A stretch of DNA of 64,000 bases from Streptococcus sp. SK643 (GCF_000259505.1 NZ_AJMM01000025.1:1-64000), one strand, 5' to 3'; counted from the first letter of the stretch, positions 38,137 to 46,612 are shown. The notes: generated from the sequence alone by a model not told the origin. Translations and numbers: made by a program.

Positions 38137-39141
38137 ATGAAAGCCGCACAACATACTACTTATAACAAAAAGAATATCACACTGAACATCACTGAAATCG
38201 CCACACCAATTATTACAGACAAACAAGTCTTGGTCAAAGTCACCGCAGCTGGGGTTAATCCTCTCGATAACATGATCTCTCGTGGTGAGGTTAAGATGAT
38301 TGTTCCTTACAAACTTCCTCAAACTGCAGGTAACGAAGTGGTTGGAATCGTTGAAAGCATTAGCAAGAAAGTTAACAACTTTCAGGTAGGAGACCGTGTC
38401 TTTGGCCGTCTGCCACTTGATCATATCGGCGCCTTTGCAGAATACGTAGCTGTTGATAGTCAAGCCTTAGCCAAGGTTCCAGACTATCTATCAGACGAGG
38501 AAGCTGCTGCTGTTCCTCTTACTGCCTTGACTATCATGCAGGCTCTTGACTTCATGGGCGCTCAAGCTGGGAAAACGATCTTTATTTCTGGTGGGACTGG
38601 TGGTGTCGGTGGAATGGCCATTCCGATTGCCAAGGCCAAAGGTTTGAAGATCATTACCAACGGTTCTGGAGATAGCGCTGAGCGTGTCTTGAAACTAGGA
38701 GCAGATAGATTTATCGATTACAAAACAGAGGATTACACAAAAACTGTTAGCCAGGTTGATTATGTCCTCGATACCCTTGGTGGGACTGAAACTGAGAAAC
38801 AAATGTCTATCATGAAAAAAGGTGGTCATCTTGTGTCCCTTCGTGCCATGCCAAACGGTGCCTTTGCCAAACGCATGAATCTACCAAAATGGAAACAGAT
38901 GATTCTTGGCTTAGCAGGTCTCAAATTTGATAAGATGGCTGACAAATACGGCGTTTACTACCATTTTATCTTTGTAGAAAGCAATGGCGCTCAATTACAA
39001 GAGGTAGCTGACCTCTTTAGTAAATTAGAAATCAAACCCTCTATCGATACAGTTTATCCATTTGAAGAGGTAAATAGCGCCTTAGACAAGGTCGCTAATG
39101 GTCGCTCACGTGGAAAAACAGTCCTCAGCTTTAAGAAATAA
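38137..39141 (+). CDS. Zinc-independent alcohol dehydrogenase / quinone oxidoreductase family protein
   Basis: MDR-superfamily NADPH oxidoreductase of 334 aa: N-terminal GroES-like domain with AGVNPLDNMISRGEV and VGDRVFGRLP, then a Rossmann domain with FISGGTGGVGGMAIPIAKA. The structural and catalytic zinc ligands of true alcohol dehydrogenases are absent, which points to quinone- or enone-reductase type. The start at 38137 (MKAAQHTTY) is the family's normal beginning; the ribosome-binding site is modest (AAGAGAAATCAC). Induction through the Rrf2 palindrome is likely. Confidence 0.86.
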   Translation: MKAAQHTTYNKKNITLNITEIATPIITDKQVLVKVTAAGVNPLDNMISRGEVKMIVPYKLPQTAGNEVVGIVESISKKVNNFQVGDRVFGRLPLDHIGAFAEYVAVDSQALAKVPDYLSDEEAAAVPLTALTIMQALDFMGAQAGKTIFISGGTGGVGGMAIPIAKAKGLKIITNGSGDSAERVLKLGADRFIDYKTEDYTKTVSQVDYVLDTLGGTETEKQMSIMKKGGHLVSLRAMPNGAFAKRMNLPKWKQMILGLAGLKFDKMADKYGVYYHFIFVESNGAQLQEVADLFSKLEIKPSIDTVYPFEEVNSALDKVANGRSRGKTVLSFKK

Positions 39142-39154
39142 AAAGGAAAACACA

Positions 39155-39306
39155 ATGTCATATATTACAACTAAAAATCAATACATCACTTGCCAATAAA
39201 TAAGTGGTCCGTAAAAGGTCTAACCAAACGTCAGCAAGGATTGCCAGGCCTAGCCTACTATCTCATTGAGGTTACAAGTAATGAGGACCTCTTCGTCATT
39301 GACTAG
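39155..39306 (+). pseudogene. Degraded remnant of a gene after the oxidoreductase
   Basis: A good ribosome-binding site (AAAAGGAAAACACA) leads to ATG at 39155, but the frame stops after 14 codons (MSYITTKNQYITCQ). A different frame from about 39175 then stays open for some 42 codons up to TAG, reading KWSVKGLTKRQQGLPGLAYY and onward. This looks like a gene decayed by deletion and frameshift. The original product is not recognisable. Confidence 0.5.
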
Positions 39307-39365
39307 CATACAAATGAATGGAACTAGTAACTCTGCTAATGATAGATCTGAAATTTTTTAATATT

Positions 39366-39423
39366 CAAAAAGACTCCACCTATCTATAGGAAATCTACCC
39401 TAGAGATGGATGGAGTCTTCTTT
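39366..39423. terminator. Bidirectional terminator between the remnant and the Mga-like gene
   Basis: AAGACTCCA (39370-39378) pairs with TGGAGTCTT (39411-39419), with ATCTATAGG/CCTAGAGAT extending the stem. A-rich and T-rich flanks serve both convergent units. Confidence 0.75.
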
Positions 39424-39429
39424 CACTCA

Positions 39430-40908
39430 CTAATCTAGTCGAATAAACATCATGGCATTTAACAAAGATATGAGTGAGACCGTGTTTATATTATTTGAAT
39501 AGATGAGTCTCTTATTCTCAATCGGAGGAATAATAAAATTAGAAATGATGATATCATAAGGCGATTCTTCTAAAGATTCCTTTGATAATTCTAATTCAGT
39601 CCAAACTTCAAGTTCAAAATTATTGCTACAGTAATAAGAAAGTGTCTCTGCAACGGATTTGGCATGATACTGATCAAAATTGCTCATAACCAGAACCTTC
39701 AGCTTTGGCTGATTTTGTAGTAAATTAAGCACCAAATGTTTAGTATGTGTGATGAAGGTATAAGATAGATGATTTACCATCATTGAACTAGAACAAAGCT
39801 CCAGAGTCTCTAAATAATGAGAAAGCTCTTTTTTTACATCTGAAACAAATTTAGGAAAAATATTTTGAAAATTCCTGATTGTATTCCCTTTTTGATCAAA
39901 TAAAATAAACTCAGTGGACAACTCTTGACGATACAGATGTGCGGTATTATGCAGATGCCAAATCAGATTATCCTTATTCTCAATCTCAATCTGATACTTG
40001 ACTGAAATCTGATCAATAAAATCACTCAATAGATGGTAAGATTTTTCAACATAGCTATCCTTTTTTACGCATTTCATAAAGAGACTTTCATCTATGAAAA
40101 ACATTTTTTGAAAGTAAGACACAAATAATTGGCAAACAACTTCTTCATCTAAAGAGATACTGTATTCTGATTCAAAATTCTTAGCAACACCTTCTATTCC
40201 TTCTGCCTGCATTAAAAAATCCAAACTTTGATCGTGAAAAGAGTCTTTCTCTACTTCCATAAAATGACCAAACTTTATTCGATATAGATTGGTCATCAGG
40301 AGCAACTTTAGCATTCTATGAGTTGACAAATTCATTGGAAAGCTTGTTTCCTTATAAACCAATTCTAACAATTGAGATAGTGGCTCTGATGAAAAATTTT
40401 CAAATGGCCATTCTAGGAAATAATATTTTTCTGAAAAATATTGTGCAAAAAAGTAACGAATGTCTCTCTCATTTCCAATGATTTGAACAGGGGTCAGACT
40501 GATTTCAAATTGAAATTGCCTTTTAATCACTTTATTGATTTGGCTAATAATACGATAGAGCGAAGATGAACTGATATAAAATTCTTTACAAATACTCTCA
40601 GCTTGACAACCTTCATTAAAGAAGATAAATTCTAAAATCGAAAAATGAGTTGAATGCTTAAAGAAATGATGGTAAACCATTTCAATATCACTATCATCGG
40701 TATTAATAATGCGTATACCATTAGTAGAAGAATGAAAAATCAAGTCCGGAAAAGCAGATTTAACATGGGATAGATCATCTTTGACTGCACGTTCTGTACA
40801 ATTTAGTAACTCTGCTAGTTCAGAACGATGAAACCATCGTTTATGTTCAAATAATAGTTCTAATAATTCTAATTGCCTATGACTTTTTTTAGATAATAAA
40901 TCTCTCAT
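39430..40908 (-). CDS. mgrA: Mga-like / PRD-domain transcriptional regulator
   Basis: 492-aa stand-alone virulence-type regulator. N-terminal HTHs (HRSELAELLNCTERAVKDDLSHV and the second ICKEFYISSSSLYRIISQINK) are followed by PRD-like helical regions and a C-terminal EIIB-like domain (LKVLVMSNFDQYHAKSVAETLSYY). Such regulators respond to phosphotransferase signals. Position beside the gls24 cluster matches pneumococcal MgrA, an Mga orthologue known to repress the rlrA pilus islet; no pilus genes are present here. The start at 40908 is preferred over an upstream in-frame ATG. Confidence 0.82.
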   Translation of the reverse strand: MRDLLSKKSHRQLELLELLFEHKRWFHRSELAELLNCTERAVKDDLSHVKSAFPDLIFHSSTNGIRIINTDDSDIEMVYHHFFKHSTHFSILEFIFFNEGCQAESICKEFYISSSSLYRIISQINKVIKRQFQFEISLTPVQIIGNERDIRYFFAQYFSEKYYFLEWPFENFSSEPLSQLLELVYKETSFPMNLSTHRMLKLLLMTNLYRIKFGHFMEVEKDSFHDQSLDFLMQAEGIEGVAKNFESEYSISLDEEVVCQLFVSYFQKMFFIDESLFMKCVKKDSYVEKSYHLLSDFIDQISVKYQIEIENKDNLIWHLHNTAHLYRQELSTEFILFDQKGNTIRNFQNIFPKFVSDVKKELSHYLETLELCSSSMMVNHLSYTFITHTKHLVLNLLQNQPKLKVLVMSNFDQYHAKSVAETLSYYCSNNFELEVWTELELSKESLEESPYDIIISNFIIPPIENKRLIYSNNINTVSLISLLNAMMFIRLD

Positions 40909-41116
40909 GAATGTCTTTCTCTCTTTATAAATTATCGGATTAAACCTCTTGCAATTATACCACAAAGAATAGGTATAACATGCTATAACGACTTTTACTA
41001 CGATCCTTTATTTCGTATAATAACACTACAGGAGCAATATATAAACAATTTTCTTATTTTACCGTCTATTGAGGGCGTGAATACAGAATCAAATTCAAAT
41101 CGAAAGATTATACTTT

Positions 41117-41262
41117 TAATTTTAAAAATTATATAATAGCAACAATCAAAGAATTTGATTTTTTTATATTAAAATTATATAATAATCAAAATAATTAATT
41201 ATTTTATATTAAAATTGTATAATAGCAATAATCAAAGGAATTGATTTTTTGATATTAAAATA
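41117..41262 (+). repeat. Tandem AT-rich promoter-like repeats upstream of the gls24 operon
   Basis: Three imperfect copies, about 40-46 bp apart, of a unit TATTAAAATT.TATAATA-GCAA-AATCAAA. Each carries TATAAT (41132-41137, 41178-41183, 41218-41223). The middle one has TTGATT exactly 17 bp upstream (41155-41160) and the third TTAATT at the same distance. The rest of the 374-bp gap to mgrA (40909-41116) shows no gene. Confidence 0.65.
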
Positions 41263-41282
41263 AAAAAGGAGGGTAAGCAATA

Positions 41283-41516
41283 TTGTGGTCAATCATTGCT
41301 GGAGGTCTTATTGGACTTGTAGCAGGTAGAATCACTAAAAAAGGTAGTTCTATGGGAATCGTCGCAAATGTATTCGCTGGTTTAGTCGGGTCATCTGTAG
41401 GACAATCCCTTTTAGGTAGTTGGGGCCCATCCATCGCTGGAATGGCTTTGATCCCATCTATTGCAGGAGCAGCAATTGTTGTTACTGTAGTATCATTCTT
41501 TACAGGTAGAAAGTAA
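41283..41516 (+). CDS. glsB: GlsB/YeaQ/YmgE-family membrane protein
   Basis: Small transglycosylase-associated-type protein of 77 aa with three glycine-rich helices (WSIIAGGLIGLVAGRITKKG, MGIVANVFAGLVGSSVG, ALIPSIAGAAIVVTVVSFF). It heads the Gls24 stress cluster. The start is odd: the frame opens with TTG at 41283, while relatives usually begin M-L-W-S, which would make the preceding ATA (41280-41282) the original start. GGAGGG lies six bases before that ATA and nine before the TTG. Confidence 0.8.
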   Translation: MWSIIAGGLIGLVAGRITKKGSSMGIVANVFAGLVGSSVGQSLLGSWGPSIAGMALIPSIAGAAIVVTVVSFFTGRK

Positions 41517-41599
41517 ACTTTTCGCCAGTAAAGTTAGCAAACTATTTTTAAATCAATGACGAGAAAAATAGTTTAAATGTTAAATCGAAAGGATTGTAT

Positions 41600-42172
41600 A
41601 TGTCAAAAGCAAAGAAAATATGTTTCATTATTTTCTGTATTTTAATCTTGACAATTTTCCTTCCTGTTTTGATAGATTATCATCAAGTTAGTGATTTAGG
41701 CATTCAGCTATTTAGCTGGAGACAGAATCATTTCGTTGAATTCTATCTCTCTAGATATATATTCTGGGGGATAGTGGCTCTATCAACTTTAGTTTTGTTA
41801 TCGATGTTAGTTGTGTTGTTTTATCCTAAACGTTATTTGGAAATTCAACTTGAAACTAAAAATGATACATTAAAATTAAAGAATTCTGCAATCGAAGGTT
41901 TTGTTAGAAGTTTGGTAAGTGATCATGGATTGATCAAGAACCCAACTGTTCATGTAAATTTACGAAAAAATAAATGTTTCGTTCATGTAGAAGGTAAAAT
42001 TCTTCCTTCGGACAACATCGCTGACAGATGCCAACTAATTCAACATGAAATAGCTAATGGATTAAAGCAGTTTTTTGGTATTGAGCGTCAGGTTAAACTA
42101 GAAGTTCTAGTAAAAGACTACCAGCCTAAACCAAAACCTCAAAACAAAAAGACTGTTAGTCGTGTGAAGTAA
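41600..42172 (+). CDS. amaP: Alkaline shock response membrane anchor protein AmaP
   Basis: 190-aa membrane protein with two N-terminal helices (residues about 8-26 and 54-78) and a cytoplasmic domain ending in a basic KPKPQNKKTVSRVK tail. AmaP recruits Asp23/Gls24-type protein to the membrane in relatives. AAAGGA lies seven bases before the ATG at 41600; a TTG two codons upstream is less likely. It is second in the cluster, with DUF2273 12 bp later. Confidence 0.82.
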   Translation: MSKAKKICFIIFCILILTIFLPVLIDYHQVSDLGIQLFSWRQNHFVEFYLSRYIFWGIVALSTLVLLSMLVVLFYPKRYLEIQLETKNDTLKLKNSAIEGFVRSLVSDHGLIKNPTVHVNLRKNKCFVHVEGKILPSDNIADRCQLIQHEIANGLKQFFGIERQVKLEVLVKDYQPKPKPQNKKTVSRVK

Positions 42173-42183
42173 GGAAGTAAAAA

Positions 42184-42354
42184 ATGGAATGGCTTAAACA
42201 ATATCGATATCCAATTATCGCTGGTCTCATAGGCGTATTTCTCGCTTGTTTGATTATCTCCTTTGGCTTCTTCAAAACAATATTTGTATTGATTTTAGGA
42301 GCACTGGGAGTTGCAGCTGGATTATATATCGAAAAAAACTATATAGATAAATAA
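42184..42354 (+). CDS. DUF2273 family small membrane protein
   Basis: 56-aa protein, MEWLKQYRYPIIAGLIGV and onward to EKNYIDK, with two membrane helices and a short positively charged N-terminus. AAGGAAGTAAAAA precedes the ATG. DUF2273 proteins are regularly encoded between AmaP and Asp23/Gls24 genes, which is the case here. Function is not established; membrane partner of AmaP is inference. Confidence 0.85.
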   Translation: MEWLKQYRYPIIAGLIGVFLACLIISFGFFKTIFVLILGALGVAAGLYIEKNYIDK

Positions 42355-42392
42355 AAAAATAAAAAATACTAATTTAATTAAAGGAGTTTCAT

Positions 42393-43013
42393 ATGTCAAA
42401 CGAAAAAAACATTAACATTAACACTAACACTAACGTAGAAAAGAAAGATGCTACTGCTGTAGCTCACGAAATCAAAGGAGAACTTACTTACGAAGATAAA
42501 GTTATCCAAAAAATTATTGGTCTTTCACTAGAAAACGTTTCAGGTCTTTTGGGAATTGATGGTGGTTTCTTCTCAAATCTTAAAGAAAAAATCGTTAACA
42601 GCGATGACGTAACAAGTGGTGTTAACGTAGAAGTTGGTAAAACACAAGTTGCAGTTGACTTAAACGTTATTGTTGAGTACCAAAAAAATGTTCCAGCTCT
42701 ATATTCAGAAATCAGAGAAATCGTATCTTCAGAAGTTGCTAAAATGACTGACTTGGAAGTTGTTGAAATCAACGTAAACGTTGTCGACATCAAAACTAAA
42801 GAACAACACGAAGCTGATTCTGTAAGCCTTCAAGACCGAGTATCTGATGTTGCTGGATCAACTGGAGAATTCGCTTCAGAACAATTTGAAAAAGTAAAAT
42901 CTGGTCTTGGTAGCGGTGTTGCAACTGTCCAAGAAAAAGTTGGCGAAGGTTTCGAAAACGTTAAAAGTGCAGCAACTGGTGTAGTAGCTCACGAAAGCTC
43001 TCGCGTAAAATAA
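42393..43013 (+). CDS. gls24: Asp23/Gls24 family envelope stress protein
   Basis: 206-aa soluble stress protein of the alkaline shock protein 23 family. The core (YEDKVIQKIIGLSLENVSGLLGIDGG ... VAVDLNVIVEYQKNVPALYSEIREIV) spans about residues 30-140. An acidic, Gly/Ser-rich C-terminal extension follows. AAAGGAGTTTCAT precedes the ATG. In relatives it is among the most abundant stress proteins and is tethered through AmaP. Codon use is strongly biased, consistent with high expression. Confidence 0.9.
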   Translation: MSNEKNININTNTNVEKKDATAVAHEIKGELTYEDKVIQKIIGLSLENVSGLLGIDGGFFSNLKEKIVNSDDVTSGVNVEVGKTQVAVDLNVIVEYQKNVPALYSEIREIVSSEVAKMTDLEVVEINVNVVDIKTKEQHEADSVSLQDRVSDVAGSTGEFASEQFEKVKSGLGSGVATVQEKVGEGFENVKSAATGVVAHESSRVK

Positions 43014-43036
43014 TCTAATTTATAGGAGAATTAATC

Positions 43037-43240
43037 ATGTCAGTAGAAGAAAAACTTAATCAAGCCAAAGGATCTATCAAAGAAGGTGTTGGGAAAGCCA
43101 TCGGTGATGAAAAAATGGAAAAAGAAGGAGCAGCTGAAAAAGTTGTTTCTAAAGTAAAAGAAGTTGCCGAAGATGCCAAAGACGCTGTAGAAGGCGCTAT
43201 CGAAGGTGTTAAAAACATGCTTCATAAAGAAGATAAATAA
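43037..43240 (+). CDS. CsbD-like stress protein
   Basis: 67-aa charged helical protein of the CsbD/YjbJ family: [19 protein letters not shown] is the diagnostic start, followed by Lys/Glu/Ala repeats. TAGGAGAATTAATC precedes the ATG. CsbD proteins are general-stress induced with unknown biochemical role. It closes the gls24 operon, 23 bp after gls24. Confidence 0.88.
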   Translation: MSVEEKLNQAKGSIKEGVGKAIGDEKMEKEGAAEKVVSKVKEVAEDAKDAVEGAIEGVKNMLHKEDK

Positions 43241-43280
43241 GACTAAAAGTTAATTTATCTTATAACGATAGTAGTCGGAG

Positions 43281-43306
43281 AGAGAACATTTACCGTTCTC
43301 TTTTTG
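43281..43306 (+). terminator. Terminator of the gls24-csbD operon
   Basis: AGAGAAC and GTTCTCT pair around a 7-base loop, followed by TTTTT. Confidence 0.85.
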
Positions 43307-43361
43307 TATATAGGACCCTAAAAACGATTCTCAATCTTCATTAAAAGGAATTGTCAACAGG

Positions 43362-43389
43362 AAAAAGCCTTGGAATCAAGGCTTTTTTG
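43362..43389. terminator. Second hairpin terminator, similar to the tRNA-Lys terminator
   Basis: AAAAAGCCTTG and CAAGGCTTTTTT with flanking CAACAG, nearly the same as the hairpin at 37392-37418. It probably terminates the minus-strand unit ending at 43458 or insulates the gls24 operon. Confidence 0.7.
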
Positions 43390-43457
43390 CTTGTTTAAAA
43401 TAATATAGCCCTTTTTAAAGATACAACATTTAAAAGATTGCATCCTACTCATCTTGC

Positions 43458-43979
43458 TTACTTATCCACCACCTGAGCTTCAAATTGGGCTGGTTTCTTG
43501 TCCACATTGGTAATGGTAATCGTGTAGGCCTTGTTATTGGTAGCATCAAACACTTTTTCACCTTGATAACTCACAACTACTCCATCTTTTTCTAAATAAA
43601 TATCTGGTTGGTTGTTTGGAAGTTCTTCGTCCTCCTCGTCCAAACCATGTTTTTTTATAATTTTTTGCTCCTCTACTCCATAATAAACATCACCATTTCT
43701 CTCACTCCAAACACCAGAGCCAGTTAATTTAATTCTACTTGAATCATTTTTCTTCAAGATGAATATTGAATAGTATTCCAAATCTTGTGTTCTGGGATTT
43801 ACTCTCAACCTGACGGATTAACCTGTCTGAAGAGTATATTTGCCATAGTTCAAAACTGAAAGGACAAACCAGACTAGCAGAAAACTATACAAGACTCCTA
43901 TAAAGATTCGTGAGCGCATGCTTTTAAACAAACGTAAAAGTAACACAAAAGAGACAATAAAGAGCAATTCTGTAAACAT
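43458..43979 (-). pseudogene. Membrane-anchored hypothetical protein, interrupted by one in-frame stop
   Basis: From ATG at 43979 (GGGGGACAAGA upstream) 53 codons encode an N-terminal part with two hydrophobic helices (MFTELLFIVSFVLLLRLF, FIGVLYSFLLVWFVLSVLN) ending ...KYTLQTG. A TAA at 43818-43820 follows, and the same frame continues for 120 codons: SVRLRVNPRTQDLEYYSIFI through a beta-rich soluble domain ending in QFEAQVVDK. A single nonsense change, for example CAA to TAA, would explain it. The lower part might still be made from the TTG at 43808, which lacks a good ribosome-binding site. No family recognised. Confidence 0.7.
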
Positions 43980-44048
43980 TCTTGTCCCCCTTTCTTATCA
44001 TCATTCACATCCTCAACAGAGTCTCGCCTCAATTTTTCACCAGTAACA

Positions 44049-44576
44049 TCAACCATACAAAGTCTGATACATCTTGTCTAGAAAAGCTTTCAACTCTTTT
44101 CGAACAATCTTTAACAGGCGTTCTTCTTCAGCTTGAGGGATAGTCACTCTCTCATTTATATTTTTTTCATTTATTTGAAAATAGGCGCTAGAAACTAAAT
44201 CAAAGTTCTTATCCAATTCATATAGTACACTAGTTATTTTACCATCTATCTCTATTTCAAAATAAGCAGTAACCCCATTCCGTTCCGGATTTGAGATATC
44301 CAAATCGATGTCTCCTTTTATCTCTATGGAGTCAATTCCTCCATCCAATCGAATATCTCCATCGGGAGGAACTGTATAGCCCGCTTTACGGATGTCAGGT
44401 GCATATTTTTCTGATGCCATCAAGCGTTGTAAGACGGCTATATTGTCCCTCTCTTCAAAGGAGGTTTTTAATTGCATATGTTCTTGCTGTTTTTGATACT
44501 GAAAATAATGATTCAAGCCAGTAGCTAAAGCAATTACAGCTCCAATCACGATTAGTATTTTTTTAAGTCCCGACAT
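44049..44576 (-). CDS. Hypothetical membrane-anchored or secreted protein (175 aa)
   Basis: N-terminal hydrophobic segment (residues about 5-22, LKKILIVIGAVIALATGL) without a lipobox Cys, so a signal anchor or uncleaved signal. The acidic/hydrophilic remainder is rich in alternating beta-like patterns (IDSIEIKGDIDLDIS) and a C-terminal helix (EERLLKIVRKELKAFLDKMYQTLYG). AGAGGAGATAAAC precedes the ATG. It probably forms a unit with the interrupted gene downstream. Not recognised. Confidence 0.7.
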   Translation of the reverse strand: MSGLKKILIVIGAVIALATGLNHYFQYQKQQEHMQLKTSFEERDNIAVLQRLMASEKYAPDIRKAGYTVPPDGDIRLDGGIDSIEIKGDIDLDISNPERNGVTAYFEIEIDGKITSVLYELDKNFDLVSSAYFQINEKNINERVTIPQAEEERLLKIVRKELKAFLDKMYQTLYG

Positions 44577-44679
44577 GTTTATCTCCTCTATCTAAGAAAT
44601 CATAGAAATCTTGTTTCCAACTTTGAAAGATAACTTCCTTATACTTGGATATCCTTGGAACTCCAGCCCCACGTGACTG

Positions 44680-45135
44680 CTATCTACCCTTTTTCATGAT
44701 GTATTTTCGTATAGGTGTTTCAACCATTTGAACGATTTCAAATCCTTCTTTTTGGTAAAGATTGTGAGCTGTTTGATTTGCCTCGTAGACATTTAGAGAA
44801 ATAGTATCTATGTCTTCATTTTCAAATGCCAAACTAACAAATTTCCTTAAAGCCTGGCTACCTAAGCCTTGCCCCTGTTTCTGGGGATTGATAAAAAATC
44901 TCCCGATATGAAGATTACTGTCTTCTAGTCTGATTTTCTGGATAAGCCCGACAAACTCGTGTCCATCAAAGATAGAAAAAACTCCTTCCAAGTCTTGCAA
45001 GGTTTGAAGGGTCAGTGGAAAAGGAATCATTGTTCCCATCCATTGTTCTTGAAAAACTTTGCCAAGGGAGTTGGACCATTGGCAGACGAGCTGAGCATTT
45101 TCTGTGCCCACATTTTCTTCAAAACGAATTGTCAT
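44680..45135 (-). CDS. GNAT-family N-acetyltransferase
   Basis: 151-aa acetyl-CoA-dependent transferase. Motif A is IGRFFINPQKQGQGLGSQAL (Q-x2-G-x-G for pyrophosphate binding) and motif B NVYEANQTAHNLYQKEGFE. The substrate is unknown. It diverges from the prepilin peptidase gene, with the ComX box lying between them. Confidence 0.88.
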   Translation of the reverse strand: MTIRFEENVGTENAQLVCQWSNSLGKVFQEQWMGTMIPFPLTLQTLQDLEGVFSIFDGHEFVGLIQKIRLEDSNLHIGRFFINPQKQGQGLGSQALRKFVSLAFENEDIDTISLNVYEANQTAHNLYQKEGFEIVQMVETPIRKYIMKKGR

Positions 45136-45184
45136 CTTTGCCTCACCATCTTATCTATGTTTCTCCATTATACTACTTCTCCTA

Positions 45185-45197
45185 TTTTTTACGAATA
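45185..45197 (+). promoter_or_regulatory. ComX (SigX) combox
   Basis: TTTTTTACGAATA contains the exact TACGAATA box used by the competence sigma factor in streptococci. It ends 7 bp before the ATG of the prepilin peptidase gene. Confidence 0.85.
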
Positions 45198-45204
45198 GAT
45201 AAGT

Positions 45205-45864
45205 ATGATTGATTTTTATTTTTTTCTTGTCGGGAGCATTCTCGCTTCCTTTCTTGGTTTGGTCATTGACCGTTTTCCAGAGCAATCCATTATCAGTCCA
45301 GCCAGTCACTGCGATTCCTGTCAGACACGCTTGCGTCCCTTAGATTTGATTCCGATTTTCTCGCAGGTCTTTCATCTCTTTCGATGTCGCTACTGCAAGA
45401 CTCCTTATCCTTTCTGGTATGCTCTTTTTGAACTAGGCTTAGGTCTCCTCTTTCTGCTTTACTCTTGGGAATTGCTTTCCTTGAGTCAAGTCGTCCTAAT
45501 CACCGCTGGTTTGACCTTGGGTATCTATGATATCAAGCATCAGGAATATCCCTTACTGGTCTGGATTGTCTTTCATCTACTCCTAATAGCCTGCTCTGGC
45601 TGGAATCTGGTCATGGTCTTCTTCCTTGTCCTTGGAATGTTGGCTCATTTTATCGATATCCGCATGGGCGCAGGGGATTTTCTCTTTTTAGCTTCTTGTG
45701 CTCTCGTCTTTAGCGCAACAGAATTACTCATCTTGATTCAGTTTGCTTCTGCTACGGGGATTCTAGCCTTTCTCCTGCAAAAGAAAAAGGAAAGACTTCC
45801 TTTCGTGCCTTTCCTCTTACTTGCTGCTTGTGTGATTATTTTTGGTAAGCTACTGCTTGTTTGA
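45205..45864 (+). CDS. cilC: Type IV prepilin peptidase (late competence, CilC-like)
   Basis: Membrane aspartic protease that cleaves and N-methylates competence pseudopilins. Of 219 aa, it has two CxxC pairs (Cys 36/39 and 61/64), catalytic Asp 109 in [12 protein letters not shown] and the GAGD motif in [10 protein letters not shown], with about seven helices. ComX-driven: a combox lies directly upstream. No ribosome-binding site is visible between box and ATG, so translation may be leaderless. The 3' end overlaps trpA by 29 bp on the opposite strand. Confidence 0.93.
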   Translation: MIDFYFFLVGSILASFLGLVIDRFPEQSIISPASHCDSCQTRLRPLDLIPIFSQVFHLFRCRYCKTPYPFWYALFELGLGLLFLLYSWELLSLSQVVLITAGLTLGIYDIKHQEYPLLVWIVFHLLLIACSGWNLVMVFFLVLGMLAHFIDIRMGAGDFLFLASCALVFSATELLILIQFASATGILAFLLQKKKERLPFVPFLLLAACVIIFGKLLLV

Positions 45865-46612
45865 TAAAGTCCTCAATTGACTCTCCTTGGTGGAGAGCTT
45901 TTACAATTTTCGAACCAACAATGACGCCATCTGACACCGCATTGAAGCGTTCTACATCGGCTTGACTAGACACCCCAAAACCTGTCAAAACTGGAATGTC
46001 AGCCACTTGATGCAATTGTTCCAAGTGCTTGTCCAAGTCTGCGCGGTAATTTCCTGATTTCCCTGTCACCCCGTTGATAGCAACGGCATAGACGAAGCCT
46101 TCTGCCCCTTTAATCAACTCTTTCTGACGTTCAATCCCTGTGGTCAAGCTTACTAAAGGAATCAAAGCAATGTCTGTATCTGCCAAAAATGGTTCTACAA
46201 AGTTGGCATGCTCATGAGGCAGGTCAGGAATAATCAAACCCTTAACCGCTGTATCAGCCAAATCTTTGACAAAGTTCTCCACACCGTACTGAAAGAGAGG
46301 GTTGAAATAGGTCATGATGACTAGTGGAATATCTGTTTCAATGGTTTTCAGGGTTTCAACCAAAGCCTGGGTAGAGGTACCGTGGGCTAAACTGCGCAAG
46401 CCAGCTTCTTCGATAACAGGTCCATCTGCGACAGGATCTGAAAAGGGAATGCCCACTTCAATGGCAGAGACACCCAAATTTTCTAAAAAGTTAATTGTTT
46501 CAGCGATTCCATCCAAACCTTTTTCGTGGTCACCAGCCATGATATAGGGAACGAAAATTCCTTTTCCAGTTGCTTTAATAGCGTTCAATTTTTCTGTTAG
46601 TGTCTTAGGCAT
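45836..46612 (-). CDS. trpA: Tryptophan synthase alpha subunit
   Basis: Converts indole-3-glycerol phosphate to indole and glyceraldehyde 3-phosphate; forms the alpha2beta2 complex with TrpB. The 258-aa barrel shows catalytic Glu in [20 protein letters not shown] and Asp in the [13 protein letters not shown] region, plus the phosphate-binding [10 protein letters not shown]. The start at 46612 (MPKTLTEKL) with GGGAGAAGCTC upstream excludes a longer frame; it overlaps trpB by 8 bp. It is the last gene of the operon, with no terminator before the convergent cilC. Confidence 0.96.
   Translation of the reverse strand: MPKTLTEKLNAIKATGKGIFVPYIMAGDHEKGLDGIAETINFLENLGVSAIEVGIPFSDPVADGPVIEEAGLRSLAHGTSTQALVETLKTIETDIPLVIMTYFNPLFQYGVENFVKDLADTAVKGLIIPDLPHEHANFVEPFLADTDIALIPLVSLTTGIERQKELIKGAEGFVYAVAINGVTGKSGNYRADLDKHLEQLHQVADIPVLTGFGVSSQADVERFNAVSDGVIVGSKIVKALHQGESIEDFIKQAVAYQK

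Noticed and set aside
38089..38463. 124-codon minus-strand frame over the oxidoreductase start
   Set aside because: Fully antisense to a conserved enzyme and without a ribosome-binding site.
43040..43225. Phe-rich minus-strand frame over csbD
   Set aside because: Mirror of the Lys/Glu-rich csbD gene; composition artefact.
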